64,000 nt of DNA from Lumbricus terrestris (Eukaryota; Annelida; Clitellata; Crassiclitellata; Lumbricidae), in contig OX457053.1 of NCBI GenBank assembly GCA_949752735.1, positions 28,557,497 to 28,621,496 on the forward strand, written 5' to 3'. The notes under the pieces are model-generated. The model saw nothing but the letters and a program-made list of their open reading frames with translations. It did not search any database and was not told where the DNA came from. How positions within the stretch are numbered: the stretch's first letter is position 1; each line of letters begins with the position of its first letter. Made by a program: the position numbers and the translations under genes. Positions 1 to 11,774 of this stretch are shown piece after piece.

Positions 1-551
1 CCAACCACTGCTAAAGAGAACAGTCTTGCAACATTGTAGTGTGGTCACTGTGGTGTAGTTAATGTTTAAGGGCCTCAAGCCTTTCGAGTATCCAGGGGCC
101 TAGGGTTGTCATGCTACTGCCTAGTTAGGCTACGTCCTAGGGTTGTCATGCTACTGCATAATAAAATAATTTCTCGACGGATCGATTGTCTCACCAAAAA
201 AAACTTATAACAAGGATAATTTATAAACTATCAAAATAATGAGCGATCCGGATACACACCTTCAAGGCTGCCTATATGTAGGACCAAAAAAGATACTATA
301 AAAAATAGCTGAACGCCTTGGGAAATTTGTACATTTCTGACGCAAGAATCGGAATTCTTCTAAAAGAGTGAACCAAATGCAGCTTGCAATTGGTTGATTT
401 GCTAAGAATGTTCTGTTATATTCAAAATGACTCGTTTTCATGCATTTAGAGAAGGTGGTTCTCTGACAAAAGGACTCTTTTTCTCAATGTAGGTGTGCCT
501 ACTGCTAGGCGCCCATGGATGCGCTGGGTTTAGGTAGTGTAGAGACATTAC
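1..551. other. Non-coding, no gene recognised
   Basis: I see no exon, RNA gene or complete element here. The only structure noted is a 22 bp perfect direct repeat starting at 99 and 136 (it begins CCTAGGGTTG). The right side runs into the minisatellite at 552. Confidence 0.5.
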
Positions 552-936
552 TTTGTCCGGGACATTTTGTCCGGGACATTTTGTCCGGGACATTTTGTCC
601 GGGACATTTTGTCCGGGACATTTTGTCCGGGACATTTTGTCCGGGACATTTTGTCCGGGACATTTTGTCCGGGACATTTTGTCCGGGGACATTTTGTCCG
701 GGACATTTTGTCCGGGACATTTTGTCCGGGGACTTTTTGTCCGGGGACTTTTTGTCCGGGGACTTTTTGTCCGGGGACTTTTTGTCCGGGGACATTTTGT
801 CCGGGGACATTTTGTCCGGGGACTTTTTGTCCGGGGACATTTTGTCCGGGGACTTTTTGTCCGGGGACTTTTTGTCCGGGGACATTTTGTCCGGGGACAA
901 TTTGTCCGGGACATTTTGTCCGGGACATTTTGTCCG
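552..936. repeat. 14-15 bp minisatellite, unit TTTTGTCCGGGACA
   Basis: About 26 tandem units. The left block and the last units are 14 bp (TTTTGTCCGGGACA). The middle block is 15 bp with GGGG and either ACA or ACT at the end. Units of one kind are grouped, as expected from local slippage or unequal exchange. The long open frames on both strands are produced by the repeat and show no protein character. Confidence 0.95.
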
Positions 937-964
937 TCCACGATTTCATGCAGTGCATACTTAA

Positions 965-1234
<270 letters not shown>

Positions 1235-1242
1235 TAATCGTC

Positions 1243-1245
1243 GTC

Positions 1246-1314
<69 letters not shown>
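1243..1314. repeat. (TTA)n microsatellite
   Basis: Uninterrupted TTA/ATT trinucleotides. They form the left flank of a small remnant of the RLE-type LINE (1315-1400). Confidence 0.95.
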
Positions 1315-1317
<3 letters not shown>

Positions 1318-1399
1318 ACAAAAGCAATGTATCTATTCTGGAGCGATTACACCTCATCCATATCGGGCGTGGGTCTGATCCCCGGCCCCTAAAAGTTAC

Positions 1400-1400
<1 letters not shown>
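1315..1400 (-). mobile_element. RLE-type LINE, extreme 3' end remnant
   Basis: Read on the minus strand, this matches the 3' end of the LINE at 26200-27808: the last codons (Met-Asp-Glu-Val, stop) and the following AAAGCAATG-containing stretch (plus-strand orientation) are recognisable at 1322-1375. It is severely 5' truncated. It has TTA-type repeats on both sides, like the larger copies. Confidence 0.7.
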
Positions 1401-1430
<30 letters not shown>

Positions 1431-1454
1431 ATACTACTACTACTACTGCTGCTG

Positions 1455-1525
<71 letters not shown>

Positions 1526-1548
1526 ACTACTACTACTACTACTACTAT
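1401..1548. repeat. (ATT)n then (CTA/CTG)n microsatellite
   Basis: ATT units from about 1403 grade into TAC and then CTG units up to 1525, and finally TAC units. The poly-Ser and poly-Asn frame across it is an artefact of the repeat. Confidence 0.95.
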
Positions 1549-2695
1549 AAGGACAGTATGGGTAATCGATTAATGGATGTCCAGAATTAAATGACGTCAC
1601 AGCTCAGGGGATGGTGGCAATGTTCAGGAGAGACAGATGGCATTTCCTTCCTCGATGAAGAACCACCGAGAGTCGCTGAACTGGAAAGATGCTTCCATAT
1701 GATCACGAGTTGCAGCAGTATTTCGGCAACCCAACTCAGAAATGAATTCCAGTCTCTCTGTACACCATAGGCCGCTGGTCTCAAAGACAATCACCGCAAA
1801 AGCGTGGTCGTTGGTTACAGTAAATAAAAAAGGAATAAATTAAGAAAGAAAATAAAGTAGGCAAAACAATTGTTACTGCATTCAATTGTCTTGTTTCTCT
1901 TATTTAAGAACAAGACGAGACTATCCAAAGACGACGAATGGTCGACGTTAACTGAGGTTCAAGCACCTCGTCTTCTAATACATGAACCTCTTTATCCCGA
2001 CGACTTGACCCACTACGGAAAAAGATGCATCGTCTTCCTGTTGTATTCTAGCAATAAACAATGTTTCACAACGAATCAAACTATGGATTTCTATTGTTGT
2101 ATATTTATTGTGATATTGTTTAGTTTTTTCTCAATGTTATTTAGGGTATTGATATTTACTCAGACATGGATTTCCAAGGACGTTAATTTCAAAGACTCCT
2201 TCACTCGAAAGTCCGTAACCAGCTCCAATTATTTTCATCCTCTTTCATTGTGGGCCTTCGGTTGGAAAAATTCTCCGATTTAGCTATTGATGATTCAGAA
2301 TTCCTCTTCACTAAGTTACATAACCAATATATGTATATAAATAAATATATAATATAATAGCCATAGAGGTTTACACGTGAGAGTAGTCCGGCCATGTGTG
2401 TATGACAGTGAACGCTTGCGCTGTTTCATATAGGTTGCATAAGAGCGTGAAAATTTTAAGCAGATAAGCAGGTGGTAATCTCGGATGACTGGATGTAGCA
2501 GGAAGTAGCGAAGATATTTTCAGAAGTAGGACAGTTTGCCTATTGTAACACGTCCAACATCGTCCATCCTCACCATCCATGTGGCAGAGCGATTGAACAG
2601 TGAACGGTTGCATTGCCAAGTGCTTAATCGATATTTTCACAGCTACTGTTTAGCTGAAGGTTATAGCAACTACGAGGAATGTTGCTCACGTATGA
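1549..2695. other. Non-coding; contains a fragment of a hAT-like miniature element
   Basis: No exon recognised. Positions 1822-1912 match the interior of the CAGTGGCGTAG-ended miniature element found intact at 25590-25835 (shared motifs AACAATTGTTACTGCA and TTATTTAAG). The rest, including an open frame at 1870-2283, shows no family character. Confidence 0.5.
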
Positions 2696-2699
2696 AGAG

Positions 2700-2850
2700 C
2701 CGTGCAATTCATTCATTCATTCATTCATTCATTCAATCAATCATTCAGTCATTCGTTCATTCATTCATTCATGAATTTCTGCGGCGCCTCACCAGGGGAC
2801 TACTCAGAAGTGCTCCCGACCTTAGCATGGCGAAAAGCGCAGTTTTGAGT
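2700..2850 (-). mobile_element. L2-like LINE 3' end
   Basis: On the minus strand this reads GGGAGCACTTCTGAGTAG, a divergent GCGCC hairpin segment and a (TGAA)n tail (the ATTCATTC run at 2707-2772). This is the standard 3' terminus of the L2-like family seen intact at 11775-12265. Confidence 0.75.
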
Positions 2851-3417
2851 TGAATTTAAAAATGCTTAAGTAATAATAATTATGGGATCCCATTCAAGAC
2901 AACTGGGCACACCACGGAGAAGGTTCGACTCCGCATATAGTTGCAGTTCGTGCTAATGGAACCAAGAGCACCCTTCTGTGCAGAACGGAGGGACGGTGGA
3001 TGTCTGAATCAGCATAAAGGGAAGTTTACCCGGATAACATTCACAGGATCACTAATGATTGTTGCCGTGCAAACAATGCGTCACCGGCATAACAATAGGG
3101 AACAATAATCTTCCGATGACAACAAGAATATTTACTCTGGATTTTTTTTGTATTACTAAAACGAAGCTCTTTCGGTTTAACGTGAGAAATATTTTATATG
3201 ACATATCTTGAGTTTGATTTGATGTACAATTATACAACATACACGTGTGCAATAAACGAAGTCATAATTTTCAGAGTCGCGTAGAACGTCAGAAGGAGAG
3301 AGAATCGAGGCAGACAGACAAATATACAAAAATAGACGGATAACCGAGACCAGCAACAATTGATATAAAGTGACACTTGCAGATGCCGTTAATGAGGGAG
3401 ACAAAAAAGAACGATTC

Positions 3418-3460
3418 AATTCGATTCAATTCAATAACCATGGGCACAGTGCCCGTAGGA
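3418..3460 (-). mobile_element. Retroelement 3' terminus with GGGCACAGTGCCC hairpin
   Basis: The hairpin motif (ATAACCATGGGCACAGTGCCC) occurs here and, inverted, at 4688-4715. Each is followed on its own strand by an ATTGATTG- or ATTGAATTG-type tail. They look like two 3' ends of one LINE or SINE family in opposite orientation. The family is not identified. Confidence 0.5.
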
Positions 3461-3495
3461 AAAAAGAAAAGAAAGAAAAAAGAACGAGTGATATT

Positions 3496-3499
<4 letters not shown>

Positions 3500-3560
<61 letters not shown>

Positions 3561-3770
3561 GAGAGAGAGAGAGAGAAAGGCAGACAGAAACAGAGACAGA
3601 GATATTCAGAGAGATCACAGAGACATACAGAGATATCCAGAGAGACAGTGAGAGTGAAAGAGAGAGATCAATACGAAAGAGTACTGTAAGAAAGACAGAC
3701 AGACAGACAAACGAGGAGAGAGAGACAGAGAGAGAGACAGAGCAAGAGAGAAAGAGACAGAGAAAGACAA
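3500..3770. repeat. (GA)n microsatellite and degenerate purine tract
   Basis: Near-pure GA from about 3501 to 3575, then degenerate GA/CA repeats. The Arg/Glu-rich and Leu/Ser-rich frames are artefacts. Confidence 0.95.
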
Positions 3771-3826
3771 TACTAAGAGGTCATGGGATATATGTACATA
3801 TTATCTATATAGGCCTATACATATTA

Positions 3827-4264
3827 TCTATATTATAAGGCAGAAACACTTTCTGTATGTTTATTTGTTTGTACGCTTTTGACTCTCCCCTGCAGAATAG
3901 GCTCGGAAATGAAACAGCGTCGGTTTAAAAAAAATTATTGCAATCAATTCTTACCCAAATTATAAGGTCATCGCAACTATTTTCAGGTTTTGATTCCGTT
4001 TAAAACAAAAGTTATTAGCGTTTTAAGACAGATTTCATCAATAATAACGCTTCAGTAAAGAGTCTACAGCCCATGACGTCATACCCGCCGAGTAATAATT
4101 TTCGCAGCGCCCCGCAGCGGCGGGTCACCTTTGGCCTTTTGGGGAAGCGGGGTGGGGTGGAGGGTTGGCGAAAACCCGAAATCTAGCGGTCTACGATGGG
4201 TACCACAGTGGAGTAGTGTTTAAAACCCTATATTTCCCGGGCAACGCCGGGTAACACATCTAGT
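3827..4264 (+). mobile_element. Helitron-like (Helentron-type) non-autonomous element
   Basis: It starts TCTATATTATAAGG and ends with a short hairpin (CCCGGGCAACGCCGGG, 4236-4251) followed by CTAGT at 4260-4264, with no terminal inverted repeats. A second element at 41126-41668 has the same kind of ends. Such termini are typical of Helitron-like elements, which insert between A and T. There is no Rep/helicase coding sequence. Confidence 0.65.
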
Positions 4265-4687
4265 CTATATATAAATATATCATGACCATTGCATCTGAAG
4301 GTTGGTTATAATTAATCCGTTTGAGAGATCAATAGGCTAACGAAGAGCGAGAAAAAAGAAGACGATGTGATAAAGATTAGTCTGAGTGATTCTTAAAGGC
4401 GGCATCATCTTATAGACAGGTAGATAAGTACTGACATGTAGATAAGCATCTATATGTAAGCCAGGTATATTTATATTAAAACATGTAAGCTTACATGACA
4501 ACCGGGATTTCCGAGGCTAAACACACAAGCGATGGGGGAATTCCATGGAGAATTGACAGGCTTCCTGCAGGATATCCTGCTCTTTAACCAACGACAACCA
4601 GATAGATTCATACCCAGATTTTTATTGCATAGGGTGAGCAAAAAAATGACTCTTAAGATGTTTTGCCAATGCCTTGACCAGAAGTCT

Positions 4688-4715
4688 TCTACGGGCACTG
4701 TGCCCATGGTTATTG
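4688..4715 (+). mobile_element. Retroelement 3' terminus with GGGCACTGTGCCC hairpin
   Basis: Inverted counterpart of 3418-3460, with a GATTGATTG tail on the + strand. About 60 bases upstream (from 4620) may belong to the same copy. Confidence 0.5.
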
Positions 4716-4756
4716 ATTGATTGACCAGAAGTAAGAATTTTTGGATCAAATTTCAC

Positions 4757-4905
4757 AGGCTTAAAGGCTATTCATATTTGCATAGCCTACAACAGCCAAA
4801 TTGCTCCAAAATATTTACATCAGAAAAAACGTTGTATCACTTTTAGTGAGACCCACCGCCTTTTGACGATTCAAAAACATAATGCAACAAAACGTAACAA
4901 TATAA
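4757..4905 (-). repeat. Single dispersed copy of the 208 bp satellite unit
   Basis: On the minus strand, the stretch GTTACGTTTTGTTGC... through TTTTTGAATCGTCAAAAG and CTCACTAAAAGTGATA matches the unit that is tandem at 32234-32830. Only part of the unit is present and it is diverged. Confidence 0.75.
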
Positions 4906-6565
4906 CGATGTTATTAGGTCACATCTCAATTAATTGCTATCAGATGAACGTGATAGTGCTTTACAACTTTTGTTCAATGTGTCCACCACCAATACGTCTG
5001 CACACGTCAGTAGACCTACAACAACACCAGTAGCCTCCTTCTGCTATGACGGAAGTTAGTTCGGGTCTAGCGATTGTCCAGATTCCTTGTTTAATTGACT
5101 TTGAAAAGCACCCTTAGAGTTGCTCACCGCTTACTCTGTCATATAAATTGTCATTACAGAAACCATTGTGAATCTTATCATTTTGGATGTTATAATAAAT
5201 CCCATTGTCACTACAGACAATTATATACCATGTATATAATATATAAAACATATTCGTTTTTAAGCTCTTGCTGGCATACCGCAGTGAGTTACAATGAAGT
5301 TTCAAGCCAATTGGCGGAAGTCAGATAGATGGGTCATGTCTTCATTTTTGATGATAGCTTAGGCCTATAGATCTAACACATCAAAGTGTCTTAGACTTTA
5401 TTCTATAAATATTATATCCGCTGGTCAAGCGCACTAGCATTATTTTTGGCCCGTTACTGAATGTTTTAAGATTTCCTGACAATGTTTTACATAAAGACTA
5501 ATTATTTCAAATAATAATGTTAGCCAAGGTAAACTTGAGGCGTGCATTCCTAACGGACTTAAGTCTATTTACACAGGTATTTCGTCCAACAGAGGTGTAT
5601 GAACAATGTCAAATCTTGGAATAATATAATTGATGCAGACTATTGGCGTCAGTTTATAAAGCTTTCTGACCTTCCGAGTTCCGACGATGCTTTCCGAACC
5701 CCGAAGCCATGCCCAAAGACTACTGTCACATTCATGACTGATAATGAAATAATCGAAATTAAGATCATTTTAGTAACCAAATTTAACTGACTATGTGTCT
5801 ATGTGATAAAATGCACCATTTACGATTGAGTTTTGCCAAATTTTCACGAAACCTAACCCGCATATTGTTCTTTGGAATACTGTTTCGCCACATGTATGAA
5901 AACATTTCCACTCGTCACCCAATAAAATGCAGTTTCTCACTAGGCTACCATGCAGCTTAAACATTAATAGACATAAGTTACCACGGCCCATGAGCAGCTA
6001 ACTTTCAACGAAGATTCCATTCAAATATCGACACTAAAACAGGAGTTAAGGAGCAGCGCATACCGTGTGCTTAGAGAATTTTCTGATAACCGTTGAAGGC
6101 TACACATTGCATGTGTAGAGAACTGCCTCTTGCACAAAGTTGAGATAAGGGGCTCTTGACAGCTTTAGCGCATTTCAAGCTCCTGTCTTCTGAGCACTGA
6201 GTAAAATGACTGGCATGCCTATGCGAAAAGATAACCGCGAGACGATCACAAGTGGTTAGACTTGCGGCCTATAGATTATAATTATCAGAACGAATCAGAG
6301 CTCATTCAATATACAAAAGACAAGACTGTTAAATCTGTTGAATTATGAGATCAAGGCAATTGGCGTCATAATTTAATCTAAACTGAGATGTACCGTCATG
6401 CACGTGGCAACATTTGCACGTAGAGAAAATAATACGATCAGTGACAGGTCACTGCTTTCCAACGAAACGTAAAATAGGTTCCGTAAAACAAGTCACTATT
6501 AAAAAATTCCCGATTGACATTAAGTCACACTTAATAAAGTCCCGGTTTGTAGTTTAAGTTTAGCA
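4906..6565. other. Non-coding, nothing recognised
   Basis: AT-rich sequence without an exon, RNA gene or repeat that I could place. The short open frames at 5095-5328 and 5599-5790 have no family character and no splice-site pair that fits the phosphatase gene. Confidence 0.5.
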
Positions 6566-6665
6566 ATACAGTGTGATAACAAAGATTATTAGCGTAGCCC
6601 TCCTCCTTTATCCAAGCTTGGGATTGGCACTGACAAAGTGAGAGCAGTAACGAAGTTGATTAAAG
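6566..6665 (-). mobile_element. LINE 3' end, RTE-like, copy A
   Basis: The minus strand carries CCAATCCCAAGCTTGGATAA followed by a GGAGGAGGGC stretch. The same 3' terminus recurs at 23818-23939 and 36541-36650. The CCCAAGCCTGGATAA motif is typical of RTE-like LINE ends. No coding part is kept. Confidence 0.6.
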
Positions 6666-6928
6666 CATGATCCCACTTAATTATGTATACCCACCGACGC
6701 GATTTAATACAGGCAACCATTATATGTCGCAATATTATAATAATTATTATTTTCTTTATTGAAACAATCCGGTTGACAGACCGCAACCGGTCACAGTGTA
6801 CATTTATGCAATTTAAACAATTCACAAGAACGCGCTACAGAAGGCATAGGCCTAGGTCTTAACTGCTGACGAGACAGCCTGCACTAAAATTATTAATGGC
6901 GAATAGCAGTTGAATAATAGGTCTAGGC

Positions 6929-7258
6929 CAGTGGCTCCAAACCTTTTTTGACTTTAGGGCCGCTTTTTCTAAGTTGGAGGACACAAGGGCCCTTTTTTCT
7001 TAGTTGAAGGACATTAGGGTGCCATAAGGCTAAACTTTGATTAACTAAAAGCATATAAAATTGTTGTAATTAATTCAAAATAGAATGTTTTATGTTATTT
7101 ATAGACGTCAGAATAAAATAATTTGTAATAGAAAATAATTATGTGTTCTATCCTGTCCAAATTGTCAATTTTGCATATATTTTTGTTAAATCGTTGAGGG
7201 CCATTTTTAGGCCTGGTGGGCCACTTTTGACCCGCGGGCCACGGGTTGGGAACCGCTG
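6929..7258. mobile_element. hAT-like miniature element, CAGTGG ends
   Basis: Ends are CAGTGGCTCCAAACC and (inverse) GGTTGGGAACCGCTG. Flanking 8 bp copies are GTCTAGGC (6921-6928) and GCCTAGGC (7259-7266), one mismatch. An 8 bp duplication and CAG(T/G)GG tips are hAT hallmarks. It is non-autonomous. Confidence 0.8.
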
Positions 7259-7266
7259 GCCTAGGC

Positions 7267-8040
7267 TATAGCTATTGACAGTTTAAGCAGTATTGCTTGC
7301 AATCGGTTTGCACAATGATGATTCTTCGTGTGTGAAGAGTGTTTCTGTTGAGTAGTTTCTCTCGTTTCAATACACACATGGGCGAATTCACAGAGAATAC
7401 ATGTATTTCTGTATGTATACGTGACATAATATGTCTTTGTTAGCTTATGAGCAACGCGCTGCCACCCGATTAGCCAAAGTTTGCAGAGATCAAATTCTGT
7501 TCAATAATTGGCCGACTTCGTCTTTTCTTCGTGTAATAAACTACTTTCGATCTTTGGACAGTTTGAAGAAGTCGAAGTTTCTGGGGTGAATTGAGGAAAT
7601 CCCCTTTGAAATATCCTACCTCTATCCTTCTAAACACAAGACCTCTTGCGTTGTCTATAGGCTATGCAGCGCCTATTAATCATGGTTTATCTAATGGTTT
7701 AACAGCGACTATCTCAGGATGACAATCAGAAGGCAGTTTGCACGAAGATTGGCTTGGTATGATTTCTTTAAACTTCCTGAATCGAAGAAACCGTCTCCTT
7801 GAAAGCACAACGCCATATTATCAAGACCCCTACCTGAGCTCTGCCTAGCCGACAAGTATAATTATAGCCTACCTGTCTTAACTTATCAAGAGCAAATATC
7901 ACTGCCAGGAAAGCACACACATGACGTTACATATGCACACAGTGCTGTATGGTGTACGTATACATGCATACGTCAGTGGGAAGGTTTTTACAAAGACAAT
8001 TTCCGGTCACGAACGTGCTTAAATTTCAATGAGTCGATCG
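7267..8040. other. Non-coding, nothing recognised
   Basis: No exon, RNA gene or known repeat seen in this interval between two hAT-like miniature elements. Confidence 0.45.
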
Positions 8041-8048
8041 GGTTAGAT

Positions 8049-8241
8049 CAGGGCTGTAGTCAAGGGTGTATGCGGGTATACGGCGTGTAGTCACCTCCGG
8101 GAAAAAATTACAGCGTATAGATCTACTCGCCTAAAAAACGAGGGTACACGCGGGTATACAGCGCGTATACCCACCTCAGTAAAACCAAGTCAAACACGGC
8201 GGCAGCGTGTACTCTCCTCAAAAATTCTGAGTACAGCACTG
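8049..8241. mobile_element. hAT-like miniature element, perfect 8 bp duplication
   Basis: Starts CAGGGCTGTAGTC and ends GAGTACAGCACTG. Perfect flanking duplication GGTTAGAT at 8041-8048 and 8242-8249. The interior has repeated GGGTATAC/GTATACCC motifs. A related interior lies inverted at about 56590-56720. Confidence 0.85.
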
Positions 8242-8311
8242 GGTTAGATACTCCATCACTGCTGTCCGTTTAATTGGGTGAACGGCCATGTAGGGTCCCA
8301 CACATACATAT

Positions 8312-8505
8312 TGGGCGCAGTGGTGTAGGAGGGTATGCTCGGTGCCTTGGAGCCGGAAGATTGCGGGTTTGAATCCACCTCAAGCCGCCATGTAGGGACC
8401 CTATAAGCAAGCCCTTCACTCGCAATTGCTCGTGCGCTTCGGCGTGAAACTCCAATTCAGTGTCCGCGCTGTATGTATTTGGGAGCGCTATAACAAGTGC
8501 CCATG
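8312..8505 (+). mobile_element. tRNA-derived SINE, family 1
   Basis: A-box-like GCAGTGGTGTAG at about 8316 and a B-box-like GGGTTTGAATCC at 8367. The body contains CTTCACTCGCAATTGCTC and TTCGGCGTGAAACTCC, and the end GAGCGCTATAACAAGTGC is followed by a CATA tail. Other copies are at 11010, 13315, 45962 and 51605. The 3' segment resembles the L2-like LINE terminus, suggesting mobilisation by that LINE. Confidence 0.85.
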
Positions 8506-8530
8506 CATACATACAAACATACATGCATAC

Positions 8531-8561
<31 letters not shown>

Positions 8562-8591
8562 CATACATACATACATACATACATACATACA

Positions 8592-8625
<34 letters not shown>

Positions 8626-8631
8626 CATACA

Positions 8632-8663
<32 letters not shown>

Positions 8664-8713
8664 CATACATACATACATACATACATACATACATACATAC
8701 ATACATACATACA

Positions 8714-8744
<31 letters not shown>

Positions 8745-8851
8745 GTACATAGCCTACATTCATACACACATACATACATACATACATATGTACATAGCCT
8801 ACATACATACACACATACATACATACATACATACATACATACATACATACA

Positions 8852-8885
<34 letters not shown>

Positions 8886-8896
8886 CATACATACAT
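8506..8896. repeat. (CATA)n microsatellite array
   Basis: Long CATA tract that starts as the tail of the SINE. A larger unit containing TATGTACATAGCCTACAT is duplicated at about 8742 and 8786. The Tyr/Ile/His/Thr and Met/Tyr/Val/Cys frames are artefacts. Confidence 0.97.
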
Positions 8897-9271
8897 CAGC
8901 ACAGCGCATCCATTATCGAATTGCTGCTCTGGTTTCTCGTTGTATCCTTGGTTGTGCTCCATTGTACCTGCGCGTTCTTTGTCGCTCAGTCTCTGACATT
9001 GAAGCGCGTCGGGCCCTTCGCTCTGCTGCGAAAGGACAACTGCTTGTTCCACGGGCTCGCTTGGCTACCAGACAGTGCCGAGCCTTCTTGGTTGTGGGCC
9101 GTCAATCTGGAATGACCTCCCCTAACCTCCATCTCCTCCACCTGACCAGTCAATCCTTATTCCTTAAGTCCCTTGAATCTTTTTTCTTTTGCCGTGGCTG
9201 GGCTGGGAGCGCCTCTGAGTAGTTTCTTGAAGGGGCGCTATATAAATGTCCGAATGAATGAATGAATGAGT
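8897..9271 (+). mobile_element. L2-like LINE, 3' coding end and tail
   Basis: Corresponds to the last ~110 codons of the reverse transcriptase ORF of the copy at 11775-12265 (conserved RIHYRIAALVSRC, CRAFLVV-type segment), with frame breaks. The terminus GGGAGCGCCTCTGAGTAG, a GGGGCGCTATATAAATG hairpin and an (ATGA)n tail follow. CATA repeats border it on both sides, so it appears to have inserted into the array. Confidence 0.85.
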
Positions 9272-9326
9272 GAATACATACATACATACATACATACATA
9301 CATACATACATACATACATACATACA

Positions 9327-9360
<34 letters not shown>

Positions 9361-9428
9361 CATACATACATACATACATACATACATACATACATACATA
9401 CATACATACATACATACATACATACATG
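9272..9428. repeat. (CATA)n microsatellite
   Basis: Continuation of the CATA array on the other side of the L2-like fragment. Confidence 0.97.
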
Positions 9429-9439
9429 TATACCCACAT

Positions 9440-9918
9440 ACCATTATGCAACCACATCTAAATGCATGCCAACGCGCATACTTGCATAGAATAATAATAT
9501 TATGCTATCAATGGCTGTGATGATCTTTGGAATAGATAGTCCTCGAAGTGAGGCGTGTATATTGTGCACAGCCTACCTGTGATATAATGAAGAGGCCTAA
9601 AGGTTCGCTGCCGAGAGATATCGTCATTTCGAGTATAGCTATAATTAAGATCAGGTTCTACATAACAATCTATTGGATAAGATTTGTCATAGAAGCGGTA
9701 ACAAGGAAGTAAAACAATAGGATATGCCACGAATTATTTCTCATTTGTCTCGATGATGTCTGCTACGACTTTCCTTGTTACTGGTGATCTGTAGATAGTT
9801 TCAAAGTCGTAGGAGGACTATGTATGTTGCGAAGGCAAGAATGGATCCAACGAAGTTCCTTTGGATGCTATCGCTAAACGTAAGTGACATTGGACTACTT
9901 GTTGCGTTTACAGCAAGT
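9440..9918. other. Non-coding, nothing recognised
   Basis: No exon or known repeat seen. Confidence 0.4.
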
Positions 9919-9920
9919 TA

Positions 9921-10968
9921 AGGGTCATTGCATAATTACGTAACGCCGAAAATGACCGTTTTCGACCCACCCACCCACCCTGTAACGCTTCGTAACGTTG
10001 CCCTTGACCCACCCACCCACCCTCCCCAGCGTTACGCAACGATTGTTGCAAAAAATCAGCTGAGAGTTAAGTGTATTATTGGCTTATGTAAGGGCGTATA
10101 AGTATAATTCATATTTTCACAGTGAATTTAATATAGCCTAGTAGGCCTATGTGAATTATGAGCTAATTTGACAGTAGACTAGACTTAAAATATACACACT
10201 GTTTTATTCATATAAACGACAGTCATGCGTCATGATGCGTGAACTGTAGGCCTAATTTTCTTAAATTATACCACAAGAATAACATTACACCGCTGAAAAG
10301 TGTCAAGGACTAAATGTCTCATTAACAATTAATCAAAATTAAGGTGAACTAATTATTTGCGTAGTAAGGGCACTTCGATAATTATTAATAGATTGCAGTG
10401 TCCGCTCTGCATTCGGGAGCGCCTCTGAGTAGAGAGAGCTTGAAGGGGCGCTATAGCAAGTGCACATACAAACATACAATAGAAAAATATTGCCGAGTTT
10501 TGTTGAGCATTAATTTCAAATGTTTGAGATCGTGCCCACTAAGTAAAACATGCTTCAAAGTGGTTCTTGGATGTCAGGAATCTAAGGGCAATTAGGCCTA
10601 ACACGTTGTTCCGTTGGTAAAGCTATCACAGATCCAAACAATTTGGTTTTCACGAATGGAAGAACAAAATTAGGCCTAGGCTAACTATAGTGTCTGCTGC
10701 CAGATCTTATTAAGATAAACAGACTTAGGCATACTTCGGTTTTAAATCAATGTCACGAAGTTTAAACTTCGACCACATCATGTCTGAAGTGTCATTCGAA
10801 TCTTTCGATGGTAATTTAATATTCATTAATAATTTTTTTTCATGGCGTTACGTAACGTTCAGTTTCCCCCACCCACCCACCCTCGTAACGCTTCGTACCG
10901 TTTTCAATGACCCCACCCACCCACCCTCGAGCGTTACGTAATTATGCAATGACCCCTTACGCGGTGTG
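9921..10968. mobile_element. DNA element with ~110 bp inverted ends, unclassified
   Basis: The left arm starts AAGGGTCATTGCATAATTAC and the right arm ends with its inverse (GTAATTATGCAATGACCCC). Both arms contain (ACCC)n blocks and repeated CGTAACG/CGTTACG motifs. No target duplication is clear and no transposase frame is seen. A SINE 3' half lies inside at 10397-10490. Confidence 0.65.
10397..10490 (+). mobile_element. SINE family 1, 3' half
   Basis: AGTGTCCGCTCTG, GGGAGCGCCTCTGAGTAG and GGGGCGCTATAGCAAGTGC match the 3' half of the family-1 SINE. The tRNA-like head is missing. Confidence 0.75.
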
Positions 10969-11009
10969 TATTTATGATTATAATTATTGTATAATATATG
11001 ATATTGTTT

Positions 11010-11212
11010 TGTGTGGCGCGGTACTGTAGAGGGTGTGTTCGGAGGGCTGCAGGTTCGAGTCCACCTCAAGTCGCCTAGTAGGGACCTTGGGCAAGTCCTT
11101 CACTCGCAATTGCTCAGCGCTTCGGGGTGAAACTCCGATTCAGTGTTCGCGCTGTAGCTGGGGTGCTTCTGAGTAGAAAGCTGGAAGGGGCGCTATAACA
11201 AGTGCTATTAAA
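11010..11212 (+). mobile_element. tRNA-derived SINE, family 1
   Basis: A-box region GGCGCGGTACTGTAG, B-box GGTTCGAGTCC at 11051, body CTTCACTCGCAATTGCTCAG and end GGGGCGCTATAACAAGTGC, then a CATA tail. Confidence 0.85.
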
Positions 11213-11455
11213 TACATACATACATACATACATACATACATACATACATACATACATACATACATACATACATACATACATACATACATACATACATACA
11301 TACATACATACATACATACATACATACATACATACATACATACATACATACATACATACATACATACATACATACATACATACATACATACATGCATGCA
11401 TGCATGCATGCATGCATGCATACATACATACATACATACATACATATGTGCATAC
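11213..11455. repeat. (CATA)n with a (CATG)n block
   Basis: CATA tract forming the SINE tail. A CATG-variant block at about 11390-11420 shows local homogenisation. Confidence 0.97.
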
Positions 11456-11459
11456 ATAA

Positions 11460-11772
11460 TGAAGTCACACAAGCGCAACTAGATTGTAATCAAGGATGAC
11501 ATGACTACTTTAAAACCATTGAGGTTATGAACCTCATTGCGCAAAAGAAGGATGGATGGATCCGATTTGACCAGGGTCTATGACAACAGATGCCGTTACC
11601 CTGGACAGAAATTTGCTCGGCATATTACACAGCACTTAAGAGCAATATTATTGGTACTAGACAAGGGATCATCACACTGGGGCGAAACTATAGAATCTCC
11701 GATACCATATATATAGTTACGCCTCACACTGGTTGCAACTTAAACGCAGATCGCTAGAAATGTTTGCCCAAT
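11460..11772. other. Non-coding, nothing recognised
   Basis: Between the CATA tract and the L2-like LINE. No exon recognised. Confidence 0.4.
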
Positions 11773-11774
11773 GA

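Noticed and set aside
552..936. CRISPR array
   Set aside because: Regular short repeats, but there are no spacers; units are directly adjacent and the genome is eukaryotic. The same applies to 48035-48542 and 32234-32830.
8426..9520. Long Tyr/Ile/His/Thr and Met/Tyr/Val/Cys open frames
   Set aside because: Frames through CATA repeats without protein character; the same in 11114-11478, 28817-29439 and 31548-32078.
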